A stretch of 64,000 nt of DNA, taken from assembly GCA_013368325.1 (NCBI GenBank), contig JAACJK010000109.1, forward strand, positions 434,001 through 498,000, written 5' to 3'. The first letter of the stretch is position 1, and every line of letters starts with the position of its first letter. Below, piece by piece: positions 1-11,800 of this stretch. The stretch is from Ephemerocybe angulata. Its lineage: Eukaryota > Basidiomycota > Agaricomycetes > Agaricales > Psathyrellaceae. The notes below the pieces were generated by a model that saw nothing but the letters and a program-made list of their open reading frames with translations, ran no database searches and had not been told where the DNA came from. The translations under genes were made by a program, and so were the position numbers.

Positions 1-1757
1 TGCTCTTGCAGCGGCTAGCCGGCCTACCGACGTCGATCCAGTAATCCAGGTTCAGCACCCCAGCAACTCGGATATACCAAGTGCTTGCTGTCATGTTGCG
101 TGTGGTGATTTGAGGATCCTATGTCCGATTAGCGGGAATGGTGCGTGCCCACGGAAGTTCAGAGGGCGGGTCGGTAACTGATGATTGGTGACGCAGTGGA
201 CCCGCTGGTGGGCTTCGCGTTTCTCCAAACATTCGTCGACATCCTACAAGAATACTTTGGAGGTGTTTCACTAGCCATCGTGAAAGACAACTTCGATGTT
301 GTCTACCAGGTGCGTTCGACTCTCTGAACATACCGAGTTCACCTGACACTTCGCGTAGTTACTGGAAGAGACACTCGATTCCGTAGGACACCCGCTGACT
401 ACCTCACACAACGCCCTGCGGGATATTGTTCTGCCTCCATCACTCTTCTCCAAACTCCTCAACGCTGCGACTGCGAATCTGGCCGCGATCGGTGGTGGTA
501 CACCCATCCAGGGACCTCCAGCTGGCCCCTTCTCGTCCCAGATACCCTGGAGGAAAGCCGGTGTGAAGTATGCAAGTAACGAGATGTATATCGACGTCAA
601 CGAGAACTTGCAGGCGATTGTGAACAAGTGGGTCAAATACACACATTTCAAACGAAATGCTGATGACTCGAGGTTAGGCAAGGTGTGCCGTTGACGAGTA
701 GCGCTTATGGAAAGATCGAAGTTGCTTGCAGACTATCTGGTAAGGTGACCCTCCGTAATGCAGTAGTCGACTATTCACGGGACTGTCACAGGCACGCCAG
801 ATTGCACCCTCAACTTCACCAACCCCCAAGTTATGACAGACTGCTCGTTCCACCCCTGCGTTCGCCTGCAGCGATGGTCAAGAGACAAGCACATGTCCTT
901 CATCCCGCCAGATGGACACTTCGTCCTCGCCGAGTACCGATACACCCCTAACACAAACTCCAACTCCGCCATAACAAGGTTCGCGAATCCGTCATCGACG
1001 GCCCCGTCTCCCAAGGAAGTAGTGCCCATCCCCTTTGCAATCAAAGCAAAGTTCGAGGTCGAGGAAACAACAGGTACGAATGGAGCTACTGGTCGGGCAG
1101 CCAGCTTCCCTGGCACCCTGTCAGCGACAGTCATGCTCATGTTCGTCTCCCTCCCCATCCAGCCTCGTTCAACCTTACATTCTCATCAAGGCTCACGACA
1201 CGACCTATCGAGAACGTGTTTGTCGAGCTAAACCTGGGAGAGAGCGCGCATGCAATCAAGTGTGTTGCTTCACGCGAATCAGGCGGACTCGGACGGGGTC
1301 TCAGTGCGCTGGAATCAGGGCACGCTGGGTCAGCGAGCGCATCCTGGTCATTTGATTCGCGCAAAAAGGTTCGTGCATTCGGCTTATGGGAATGAGGGAC
1401 TAAGAAAAGCTGACGGTAACCTTCTTTTCGCTTCTCTAGGTGCTTCGATGGGAAATTCCAAACGTGCCTCCATCAACTCATTGGAGCTTGCAAGGTTCAT
1501 TTGCCGCATCGTAGGTATCATCTCCCCCTCACCTCCCCGCTCCTTGCACAAAAGAGCTTTGCTGACCCGTTTTAATATCGCCTTCCTTCAGAACTACGCC
1601 GCCTCGCCCGTCGCATGCGTTACAAGTCCGATTTGAAATACAATCGCACACGTTCTCAGCGTTGAAGGTTGATCAGCTGAAGATTACTGGAGAGGGGTAT
1701 AAACCTTACAAAGGTGTCCGGGGACGGTCAACTGGCAATGTCGAATGGAGATGGTAA
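1..1757 (+). CDS. APM3: AP-3 complex mu subunit (5' end outside window)
   Basis: Medium chain of the AP-3 adaptor, which sorts cargo from Golgi/endosomes to the vacuole. The visible protein starts within the N-terminal longin-like half (VDPLVGFAFLQTFVDILQEY), continues with a linker carrying IPWRKAGVKYASNEMY, and then the mu-homology domain with SFHPCVRLQRW and FIPPDGHFVLAEYRY, both hallmarks of AP-3 mu rather than AP-1/AP-2 mu. It ends in GYKPYKGVRG...VEWRW before TAA at 1755-1757. At least six short introns are needed, for example 141-196 and 310-358, both with exact GT..AG ends and matching phase. One intron around 1073-1170 removes a low-complexity stretch. The start codon lies before base 1. 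The family assignment is firm; the boundaries of the middle introns are less so. Confidence 0.9.
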
Positions 1758-1911
1758 TTTGGACATGGAAAGTGGAGAGAGTTAGATTGTGTCGTTGAAT
1801 TAGTGTACATCTGCAGCACTGAGACTGAAATAGTAGATTAACAATTGGGTTGAGCCGATAACCAAAGTAATACAACAGAGTGAGAATGTAGAGAAAGGAG
1901 TCTGACTACGT

Positions 1912-4175
1912 TCATCGCGTCCTGATGATACCAGCGTTGACGAGCTTTTGAATCTTCGTTCGGATACCCGGGTTCTTCATGTGGTCCTGAAGAGCCTGAG
2001 GATCGCTCTGCGCTTGCTGGAGGATTTGCTGCATGATAGGGTCACTCATGATTTCCTATGGAGTGGGGTCAGTCGGACCTTCGCGAGGGTATAGGGTAAT
2101 TGTCACTTACAGCTACCTCCGGGTCCCGCATCGCTCGGGCAAGCGTCTCCTCTTGAGACTCCGACCCACGCTGGGTGAACAAGTCCTGCTGAATCTTGAA
2201 TTCCTGCTGCTGGATTTCCTTCGTATGCGCCTTCTCCGTGTCGTGATCGGATGCTTCCTGGATGGCCTGCAGGGCCTTCGTGTACTCGCGCATCGCGTAC
2301 AAAACGTTCGATTTACGAATGTAGGCCTTGACTGAACATTTGAAGTGTACGTGAGCAAGCTGTTTTTAATGAAAAGCGGAGAAAGGCAGAGCGCCACGCA
2401 CCGAAGTTGGGGTCAACCTTGATGGCCTGTTCAGTGTCCTTCAGGGCTTCGGGGAACGCAACAAGCTTCATGTACGCAGCAGCACGGTTGTTGTAGCCTC
2501 GAGGATCGGAAGGATCGCGCTTGATGCTTTCTGTGTAATCTTTGACAGCGCCGGCGAAGTCTCCAGCCTTGAATTTGGCATTGCCTTCCTCTCTGGCAGC
2601 TGCGCTAAGTTCGGGGTTGATGTAGGCAACACGCTCAGCTTCAGCCTTGGCCTTCTCGACCTCCTTAAGCTTGTTCAGGATATCGGGTGTTCGGTGTTCG
2701 GTAAGCGACTTGTTGAAGTATTTAACAGCGTTGACAAGGTCGCCCTTGCGTTGATAGGCGGAACCAGCACGGCCATATGCTTTAGCAACGAGCTTGTAAT
2801 CGGCGCGAAGCTGTGGGGTAGATGAGCATCACCGGCCAAATTAAGAAAGGGGGGAACGCACCGATCGGCCCTCCTCGACGGCCTTGTCGCAGACCTCGAT
2901 GGTTTTGTCGAAATCTCCCTTCTCGAAATAAGCGGCTGTACAGCGGGGACGAGTTAGATCCATAGCGAAGATAGATGGGCTAACACATACCTGCCAGATT
3001 GGTCAAGAATGTGATATCCTTGGGCCAGGTTTCCCAAGCCTTTTCATACTGTACGATGGCTTCATCGAAGTCTCGTTTCTTGTACGCTTCAGAACCGGCT
3101 TGCTTGGCGGAGAGGGCAGCCTTCTTGGCCTGAGCCTCTTCATCGTCCTCCATCTCCACGTCCTCTTCGGCAGCGGGGGCAGGGGCGGCTGGTTGAGTAG
3201 GGCGGGACGACGAGGACGAAGAGGCAGGGGGAGGAGGAGAATCGGGGCTAGTCTGAGTGTACCCTGGCGGAAGATCGTTCGAGCCCTCTTCCCTGGTGGT
3301 AGCCGACATGTCGACGCCCATCAGGGCCCCGAGTACCTCAATCATGCGAGGATCTTGCAGAGCGCTAAGATGGATTGGTTAGTTAAATTTGACGTCATCT
3401 GCTGGGAGAAGGAGATGGACTCACCTGCTCGCCAGTTGAGGATTTTGTTGGATTTGGATGAGCTGAAAAAGTAAGGGTCAGATTTTGCTCTGAGGAGCCG
3501 GAGTGACAATTGGCAAACTTTCTGGACAAATGCAGGATCGGACATATGCTTCGCCGTTCGAGGGTTTGAGGCGAGCTTGCCAATCATGTTGGGGTCGGAG
3601 AAAAGGTTCGAGAACGGGTTGCCTCCTGCACCTGCATCCTGCTCACTTGAAGCTACCAAAATCTCAGTATCGTCTTGGTTCGTCTAAAGAGCTGGCACCT
3701 ACCTTTGGCTTCCTTGACATCCTGGAGACCCTTCCTCAACGCCGGGCTATCCTCGACCTTAAGGCCCTCTTCATATGTAGCGATAGCCTCCTCGAACTTT
3801 CGGGCTCCGTGCAAGGCAGCGCCTTTGCGAGCATAGCCCTTCGACCAGGAAGGGTTGATTTTGACACACTGGTAATATCGCGTTAATCCTGAACCTGAGA
3901 CGCCCAAAATCGCGATTGTGATCCACACCTCTTCGGCATCAGTCAAAGCGCCAGTCCAGTCCTTCTTGCCAGCCTTCGCTGCACTACGGTTCGACCAAAG
4001 AACGTGGTTCTTGGGATCGATAGCAATAGCTTGGGAGAAGAGATCAATGGCCTTGTCCCAGTCCTTGGCGGCGAAGGCCTTGTTGCCCTGATCTTTCAGT
4101 GCGTTTGCCTGCGGATGGTCGATGAGATTGCAGTTCGCGAGCAAACGCTCCGAGTGGAATACGCACGTCAGACAT
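1912..4175 (-). CDS. STI1: Hsp70/Hsp90 organising co-chaperone STI1/HOP
   Basis: Cytosolic TPR co-chaperone that bridges Hsp70 and Hsp90 during client transfer. In order: TPR1 (ANALKDQGNKAFAAKDWDKA), a DP1 region rich in DPxx repeats, an acidic linker (EEDVEMEDDEEAQ), TPR2A (AGSEAYKKRDFDEAI), TPR2B and a C-terminal DP2 domain ending in LVNAGIIRTR. This is the full STI1 plan. The start chosen is ATG at 4173-4175: it encodes only M-S-D before a 58-nt intron (4109-4166) whose removal joins directly to ANALKDQG, the usual STI1 beginning. An in-frame ATG at 4142-4144 lies inside that intron and is rejected. Several further short introns follow. A heat-shock element lies about 80 bp upstream. It is divergent from the Zn2Cys6 factor at 5552. 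Confidence 0.95.
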
Positions 4176-4255
4176 TGTTCAAAGAAAACGGGAGAAATAG
4201 AGAACTGAGCGAAGGGAGACGATACTAATATAATAGTTCTCGACTGAAGCCAAAG

Positions 4256-4263
4256 TTCTAGAA
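4256..4263. promoter_or_regulatory. Heat-shock element core upstream of STI1
   Basis: TTCTAGAA is a perfect inverted TTCnnGAA pair, the minimal binding unit of Hsf1, 81 bp upstream of the STI1 start codon. A further TTC and GAA triplet lie just upstream (TTCTCGACTGAA). STI1 is a classical Hsf1 target, so the position makes sense, but only one perfect pair is present and function is inferred. Confidence 0.5.
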
Positions 4264-5551
4264 GCTACCATGTCTTTCTGCGCGATCACGCGCAATCCAT
4301 CGACGCGCAAGACCTAACCCGAGGGTCGGGGACCTAACCCTATCCCGGATCGGCGTCTTCCCACCGGCGCAATCTCCTTCTAGAAGGCCACCAGCCTATC
4401 TGGGAACCCATCCTTTTTAATTCCGTCCATTCCGCGGTCTCCGAGGAGCATCTATGTCCTGTTCCTCCTCGGATTGCTTCTGTTGTGGTCAGGGGACCAC
4501 TGTGTGACTGTCCTGCACCTGCCCGATCTTGATCTCGAGAGGTTGTACGCTTTGACATCGGTATCGGCTAGAGGTTCCCATTACATTGTCTGCTCAAACT
4601 CTGGGTTTGCAACCTCTCCGTGCTGACTCGAGGCTCAGGCAGACCTGGTGTTTCGGTGTGGTGCCCAAGTGGCCGCGATTCCAGGTTTCCCCATCTGAGC
4701 CGCTGTCGTCAGACCCGGCATAAGCCTAACTATTGCTTTGATTGACTCTTGGTTTTATGGGCACCATCACATCGTCTCTGCAGACTCTGGATCCCCAAAT
4801 TCGGTTTCCAGCATATCGAAAGCTTCGAGCTCCTTCTTTGATTGGCACGAAGGCTTCCGGTATGTCTAGACGTCCAAAGCGGACATACGAGAAATCTTAC
4901 TCGCCCGAGGTTATCGGCCTATAGTTTGCGGATGAGGGAGATATGGTTATCAGTGGGCCAGGTCCAGGGCATGCGGACCCCACTTCATTCACCTGAATAC
5001 CTTATACACCTTCATATTCGGTTTTGACGGACTAGTTTCCCCGGGTAAAGCGTCTACATATGTGAGATCCCCTCAGAACCCATGTTTGACTGTCACCAAT
5101 GGGTAAAGATACCGCCAGCGCCGGCGGTAGAACTTGTTGCATTTGGACAGTTCAGGTGGAATGACGGTTGATTGTTTTCGTTATTTTCACAGTTGTCCGG
5201 CGGCTTCTTCGTCCATGCCCCCTCCGTCATTTGCGATGCTTTGAAGCTATCTCGTCGAAACTGCCCATAAAGTTGCCATTGCCCCGCAGCATCACCGCAG
5301 TGGGCCTTGAGGCCGGGGCATGGTTCGAAATAGAAATTTGTACACTTTTTTGAAGGGACACAAAGTGATAGGTATTCGCTGGCTGGATCCGGCGGCGGAA
5401 TTTCAGCGGAAGCATTACCCATTGAGAGCAGCGCCGTCAGGACCCCCTGCCACCGTTGAGAATCTGATACATCCCTTGTGTGATATTCCTTTTCGTCCCT
5501 TTGGTCATCCTCCCTGCCTCCTACCACCACAACTGCCCTACAGGGGCCACC
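4264..5551. other. Divergent intergenic region STI1 / Zn2Cys6 factor
   Basis: About 1.3 kb between two divergently transcribed genes. I see no spliced gene that I can support. A minus-strand frame at 5093-5530 stays open for 145 codons and includes four clustered cysteines, but it has no recognisable domain and overlaps the probable promoter and 5' UTR of the gene starting at 5552. It is left unannotated as a gene. The context CCACC directly before ATG at 5552 resembles a good eukaryotic initiation context. Confidence 0.5.
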
Positions 5552-8412
5552 ATGACAGACGACGCCCAGCCCTCGACCTCCCCGTCAACCTCGCGGCCCA
5601 AGCCTGCCCGTACAAACACCATAGGCACTGTCAGGGCGCGAGGTAATTCGCCTCCAGGCTCAAGCGAAGGTCCCAGCGACGGCCGTCCCCCGACGAAACG
5701 GGCTCGAAAAGCCATAAATTGTGAACCATGTCGAAACAGCAAGCTGAAATGCGACCGGTATGTCTGCTCGCGCTGGTGTGTACCGGACTCTTTTCTAACT
5801 GTAACCACAATATAGAAATCGACCATGCTCGTCGTGTGTATTGCGCGGTAGGTGGTCAGGAAGCATCTTGAATCTATGCGTTGCTTAGATCCTGTTCGTT
5901 GGCGTCTACTAGGGACTTCTGCGATGTGCTATCAAGACGGTCGACTAGTAGAAGGCAGCGATCCTCAGGGCCGCGGAGATGATCACAGGTAGGTCGCCGG
6001 ACCATTTTGCTTCCATGAAAACATAAAAGTAACCGAATGTCGATAGCTTCACCCGAGTCGACCCCGCACAGGAAATCGCTCGCTTGCGCCATTCCATCTC
6101 ACTTCTAGAAGCCTATGTGTTTCCCGCACACCGGAATCAAAGCCAACCTCACAGACGAACGGCAGAATCGGCGTCTCTTATAACCCCCAAAAAGGAGAAT
6201 GGGCTTGGAGAAGGAAGTGGGGATGGAAAGGCTGCAGCGCCAGGGATGCTCGGAAGCCAGGTTCAGGGAGGCTTGTATGCCGGCCCTACGAGTGCTGCTA
6301 CCCACCTTCTAATTGTACGCATTCCCTGATTTTTTATCCCCATCTTCTTGACCGCATCCTTAGAATGACTCCCAACGAGGCGGCGATTCAGACGAGTCGG
6401 AGAGCCGACATCATAGTCAAGACCGAACACTTGACGACTTCCCCGGCACCGTGGAATACGATAGAGACCTTCTGGCAATGCTTCCCAACCTAGATGTCGT
6501 CGATGGCCTCATCACTCATTATTTCGACTACTGCAACTGGATCTATCGGCACATCAACCAGCCCAACTTCATCGCACAATGGGAACGTTTCAAGACGGGG
6601 ACGTCTGCAGACCGCATAATCCTCGCGACTGCCTGTGCTATGATGGGGATCGCTGTGCATTACCTTCCTCAGCGAGACCCACTCCTGGAGCACTTCCATG
6701 AGTCCCATGAAGAGCTGGGTCAGCGCTTCTATCAGGTATCTTCGACCGCCCTTCAACGGAGATTATCGGAAACAAGAGCCTACAGCTTGGAGCTTGTTGA
6801 ACTTTTGCTCTGTCGATGCCATTTCCTAACTCTATCCAAAACGGACAGCGAGGAAATTTGGCATGTACGAGGAGAATTGGTAACGATTGGCATGGCTATG
6901 GGGCTGCATCGAGATCCAGGGAAATGGAAAATGCACCGTGATGTAGCAGAAAGAAGACGATGGGCATGGTGGCATATCATCCTGCTCGAACGGTACGTTC
7001 CGAACCCATTACTTGGAAGGGACGGCGAACTGACTTTGGGACCCCAGATGGCAGGCCTTCATGTTCGGGCGACCCCTAACGATCGCTTCTCACCACTTTG
7101 ACACCCAGCTCCCTTCGTATTGTGACCCATCGGTGGATAAGACAGGCCGGTTGTACCTGCCCAACATCGCGCTCTTCCGATTAGCCTTCATCCTTGGCGA
7201 TATCATGGACGATGCAGTATCGGTCCGGACGGTGCCATACGAAAATGTGATGGCCAACGATCGTGCTCTTACTCAATGGATGGAGAATCTCCCGCCCGAG
7301 ATGGACCTAGACGAATACCGCGTTGCACGAAGTCTGGCCTCTTCGAACCTTGCCACCCGAAGACTAGGCGTCCAAAGTGTCATCATCCGCACATCCTACT
7401 ACCACATCCGCTTTACTCTCCACCGACCCTACGCTAGCGCTAACCCGAACTCGCCAGCACCCGCCTCCTCCCAGAAATCCTCGGTCAGCCCTGAGAAGCA
7501 GGCCCAGAGCCTCGAGATCGCGGTCGGTGCCGCAGACAAGCTCATCACCATGGTCGGGCAGTCGCGGCCAGACTTCCTAGCCAACTCCTCGCTCGCCGTG
7601 CCCGGGCACATGAATTGGGGTCCCTTCCACTGCTTCTCAGCCGCGATGTTCTTCTCATTTCAACTGATTGCCAACCCAGAACAGCCCGGTGCGGGTCTCT
7701 TTCGGCAAAGCATACGCAAGGCGATCTCTACCTTGGAGCAGTCACGCGGAACACCAGTGTCCGACAAAGCCTATGCGATTCTCTCTGCCTTAACTCCCCT
7801 CTATTCCCCCGACTTCCCCAGATGGCACCAGAGGAACGGGACAAATTGCGTGCTCAGAAACTCGGTGTAGTGAAAAAACTGGCCTTTCCCTACCACGATT
7901 CGCATGACCCCCGGCGCTACGGCGACTCCCCATCGGCGCGGGGCACGGTCGGATCGCCCGCAAACTCGAGCTCCCTCAGCCCTCCCGCACAAATGGTATC
8001 CACACTCCCACAGCAATACGACACACTGCAGTCCCATAATGTCTCGTCGATGCGAACAGCGGTAAACAACATATACCCTCATCAACAGCAGCACAATGTG
8101 CCGGGATCCCATCTCTCCGTGTCAGAGTCCCCGCAGCCCCATCCTCAGATGGTCAACCACCCCCAGAGTCTGGCAGGCGTATCCACATCATACAACGCCG
8201 CGCCAACAGGGTACAACAATCCGCAACAGAATCAGATGTACGGCGACAACTCGAGGTATATCTCCAACTACGTTCCTGCAGTCGACGAGGCGACGATGTG
8301 GGGCGCAGCCGTCGGGTTTGGACAAGGAGAATGGTCGCAATTCTTGGATGGGTTCAAGCCAGAGGCTCAGGTCCAGACTGCCAACGGACGGCACAGTATG
8401 CATAACACCTGA
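5552..8412 (+). CDS. Zn2Cys6 fungal-specific transcription factor
   Basis: Nuclear DNA-binding regulator. A Ser/Pro-rich leader and basic stretch (PTKRARKAINCEPCRNSKLKC) lead into a Zn2Cys6 cluster split by an intron: CEPC, SKLKCDR, then NRPCSSCVLRG, SAMCYQD after splicing. A short coil follows (EIARLRHSISLLEAY). The middle is the fungal_trans regulatory domain with IYRHINQPNF, ERRRWAWWHIILLER and, after the 6992-7048 intron, WQAFMFGRPLTIASHHFDTQLP. The C-terminus is Gln/Pro/Ser rich and ends at the stop 8410-8412. Near 7755-7820 the reading frame must change. Either a 65-nt phase-0 intron (7755-7819 region, gtgtcc...ccccag) is removed, or one C is missing in the C-run at 7816-7819. The frame before it reads like conserved helix, so the model is uncertain there. 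The target genes are unknown. Confidence 0.85.
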
Positions 8413-8892
8413 ACACAGTTTCTGATCCCGAGTGCTTCGCTGATGATTACCCTGTTTCTGCTGATAGATCCATGATACCCTGTTCCCATTGATGCTCCCA
8501 CCCGACGTTCTTATGACCCTACAGTCTCGCACATCGCACCTGTTACGACTTACCCATTTCTATCTATTGTTATCATCAGTCGATGCTCCTCCATATTGTT
8601 CTTCGTGTTTCTCCTCCTCCCTGTAGGCACCTTCTTGGGACTCGCTATCTTACAATACCAATATCGCTTTGCGCATGTGTCTTGTTCCCTCAATAGTCAA
8701 TTACTACTCTACGATGAAGCCTCTGTATTAGTAACTTGTACATTTACCTGTTGTACGGACAAATGTTAGCTTTCATAGAATACCAACAACCCAGATGATT
8801 TCATCACAACAAATCGTAATTGCGGAAAGCAAACAGTCTAGGATAGCGAGGTAACATACAGATACTCAGAAGGGAAGGGACCGGAAACCCAA
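8413..8892. other. Convergent intergenic region
   Basis: Contains the 3' regions of the transcription factor (plus) and NUP120 (minus). It is T- and C-rich on the plus strand with no supported gene. AATAAA-like signals are weak, and nothing else is evident. Confidence 0.4.
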
Positions 8893-11800
8893 TCACGCGG
8901 AGACATGGCTCAGCTTTTGCACGCGCTTCATGCGGGTTCCTATTTCAGCCCGCAGCTGTGCGAGGAGGGGAGGTGTCTTGATTTGTGCCGACGCTGCAAC
9001 CATGACTTGATCAACCAGGGTGTATGGAAGCCAGGTCGAGGAGGCGTTCCCGGGCGATGGCTCTCGAGCGAGACGTCGATCACTCTGCAGCACCAGTTCA
9101 ACATTCGGTACCTGCCAAAGAAAGAGATGAAAGTAATATGACGAACCTTCCTCAGCATGTTCAACAAGTATGAAACGGCGTCGTCGATGTTCTCATAACG
9201 CAAGCTCAGACGAATCAAGTACTCGGGCTGTTGAGACTGAAAAGGTAGCCCAATCAATTTTTCATCCAGAGACGTGTGGCAGAATCAAACGTACCTCGAC
9301 GATCTGAACCAACCAAGGTGGTGGCGGAGATGATCGATCAGTAGTAAGGATGGTCTCCAGTGCTGCTTTTGCATATCGGTAGTCGGTATCTGGGCCGTCG
9401 TACCGCTCCAAGGATTGTCGCAAGAACCGCCAAGCTCGGTCTGCAGTCGACCCAGACCATGTCGTAGAGTTGTCGGTCAACAACCAATCAGATTCAAAGG
9501 GTCTAATTTGAAGTGTTAGAGCAAAATCATACTGAGAAAGGATAGGCCACAAACATGGGTGAGCCCGGGTTTTTGGAGAAGCGGATGCAATGCGAAGTAA
9601 GGCTTGTGAAGAGATCGATCATATCAACTTTGAGTGTACTGCCGACAGTCAGTGCTTGAGCAAATAAGTCATGGTGTGTGAGGCGCATGACGAGCACAGC
9701 AGGCGGGAGGAGGAATTCTAAACACAAAAAGCTCAATATCCTGCACGTGTGGCTTTCGATTCAAGTGCCTCACCTGAAGCTGTGAGGATGCCAGGGTTAC
9801 GTTCTATGATAGAGATTTGAGCAGCAAGGAGGGTGTGTTGCCGTTGCATATCAGCAAGGTGGACGATCTGCGAGTCATACTTGGAGGAGAGGAATTTCGA
9901 TTCTGGTATATATTTCGAGGATCCCTTGCGCTTTCGTGCCTGATACGACGTGAGAATCAGATCATAGTGAAAGCCATCCTGGAACTCACTGGATCAGGGA
10001 TCACGGGGAGGATGATCCATTGTGAGGGTTCGTCGACCAATGTCAATGCATTGATAGCTATCGAGTAGGAGTCAAGTTGGTCTGGAGCGTGCGAAATGAA
10101 TAGATGGGCATTGTTGATGATCTCCTGGAATTTGAGAGCCCGTTGGTACATGACCAGAGCAGCTATCGAGGTCATGCGTTAGTGTAAACCTTCCTCGAGG
10201 CAGAGAATATCATACCATTTCGGTATTCTCCTCGCTGAATGTACCAAGTGTATAGGATCCTGGAGTAGTTCGGCTGAAGCCGCGGGTCGGCATTTCGAGC
10301 CTTGAACGACAGAATTGATTCCACTTCCTCGGATATACCAGCGAAATCGAATGCCATAAGTCTCGCAACGGCATTGGCCTCGCACATTTGAAGCGCAAGG
10401 TGGCTCGTGAATTCGCGCTTCCTGAACGGTTATTAGGGAGATGATTTGCGTCAACTAGCTGGAAGACACCTACAGTTTCTCATAGGGCATCGTAATCAAT
10501 GCTGCATATGCCTCTTCGTAAAGGCCAAGCTCTGCGTAGCCTTTAGTGACTATGGACCAAAGTGAAGAGGTGTCGGCCGCAAGTGGGGCAACTGATATCG
10601 CCAACTGTGCAAATTGCACCTCATACCGGACGAGCTTGTGGGCTTTGAAGAGCTCGGACACATATATGTAATAAGCAAATTCGGACTGGATACTCCGAGC
10701 AGAAGGGAGTACCTTCTTGAGAGGTTGAATATCTTCAAGGGCTAACCCACTGTTAGGACCTGCAAAACAGATGCGGTAAGCCTCAACGATTCGTGTATAT
10801 GTATGGGGGTAGTAACATACCAAAGCTTCCAGCCAACTTTTCGAACAGCTGAGCAGCATCATCAGTCCGCCCAATCTGTAACCACACTTGGGCAAGGACA
10901 ATGGAAGATGCTGCCGTACGCGGTAAGCAGCTGAGAAGTTCCCGGGCGACACCATAGAATTTGAGTGTCCGAAGGCGTTCGCAAAACACGACCTCATATG
11001 TCGTCGCATATACTGGCGAACACGATCGAAGAAGGCCCGAGTTATCGAGGAAGTTATGGGCTATGGCCGGTATGTTGTCTCCAATGTCCGATTGGGCGAG
11101 AAGGAGGTATATGAGGGACGTTGGAATGGCAGATGGTGCACGGTTGTGCGAAACGTCCATGTTGCGCAACCGAGAGATTACGTCCTCATCGGAAGCTTGT
11201 GCAGAGCCCTCCTTCGCTGGACGTTCTGCAGGTTGTGCGGCAATATATCGAAGCATAGCGGTCCCCTTGAACACAGCAAAGGCTTCTGCAACAAGGGCCT
11301 CATCCCGCTGCGTGAGATCCTGAGCGAGGTAAAGCAGCAGTGTCATCAAGGACAAAGCCAGGTTGTACCGGGCTTCAATCGCGACGGCGATGAACCTCGC
11401 GGTCAGTCCTCGGAACCATGGCGAATGTCCTTGAGGAATGCCTACAGACAGGTCGGGATGCTCGTCCTCCTGCTTCACATTCACCATGTACTCGAAGCCG
11501 CCAATCGCATTGAAGGGCTCTCTGGCATCTTCTGTAAGATCGGTGATAGTCTGAAGGCGCCCTGCAAACCAGCTCGCCAATCCCTCCTCCAGCGCTTCTC
11601 GAATTTGAAGTTTACTTGCTTGATCTTGCAAGATATCGACGACGGAGAAGGCGAATTCTTGGTGCATCATCTCGAGCAATCGGCCTTCGAGGTTTGAAAC
11701 CAATTCGGGTCCGAGCTTCTTCCGCAAGGCTCCTGATACTGCCAAAAGCTTGAACTTTTCCCCGACGATTTGGTCGCTTTCGTCATGTCGACAGAGACTA

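Noticed and set aside
4142..4144. ATG giving MLANCNLIDH as STI1 start
   Set aside because: It lies in the first intron; splicing MSD to ANALKDQG gives the usual STI1 N-terminus.
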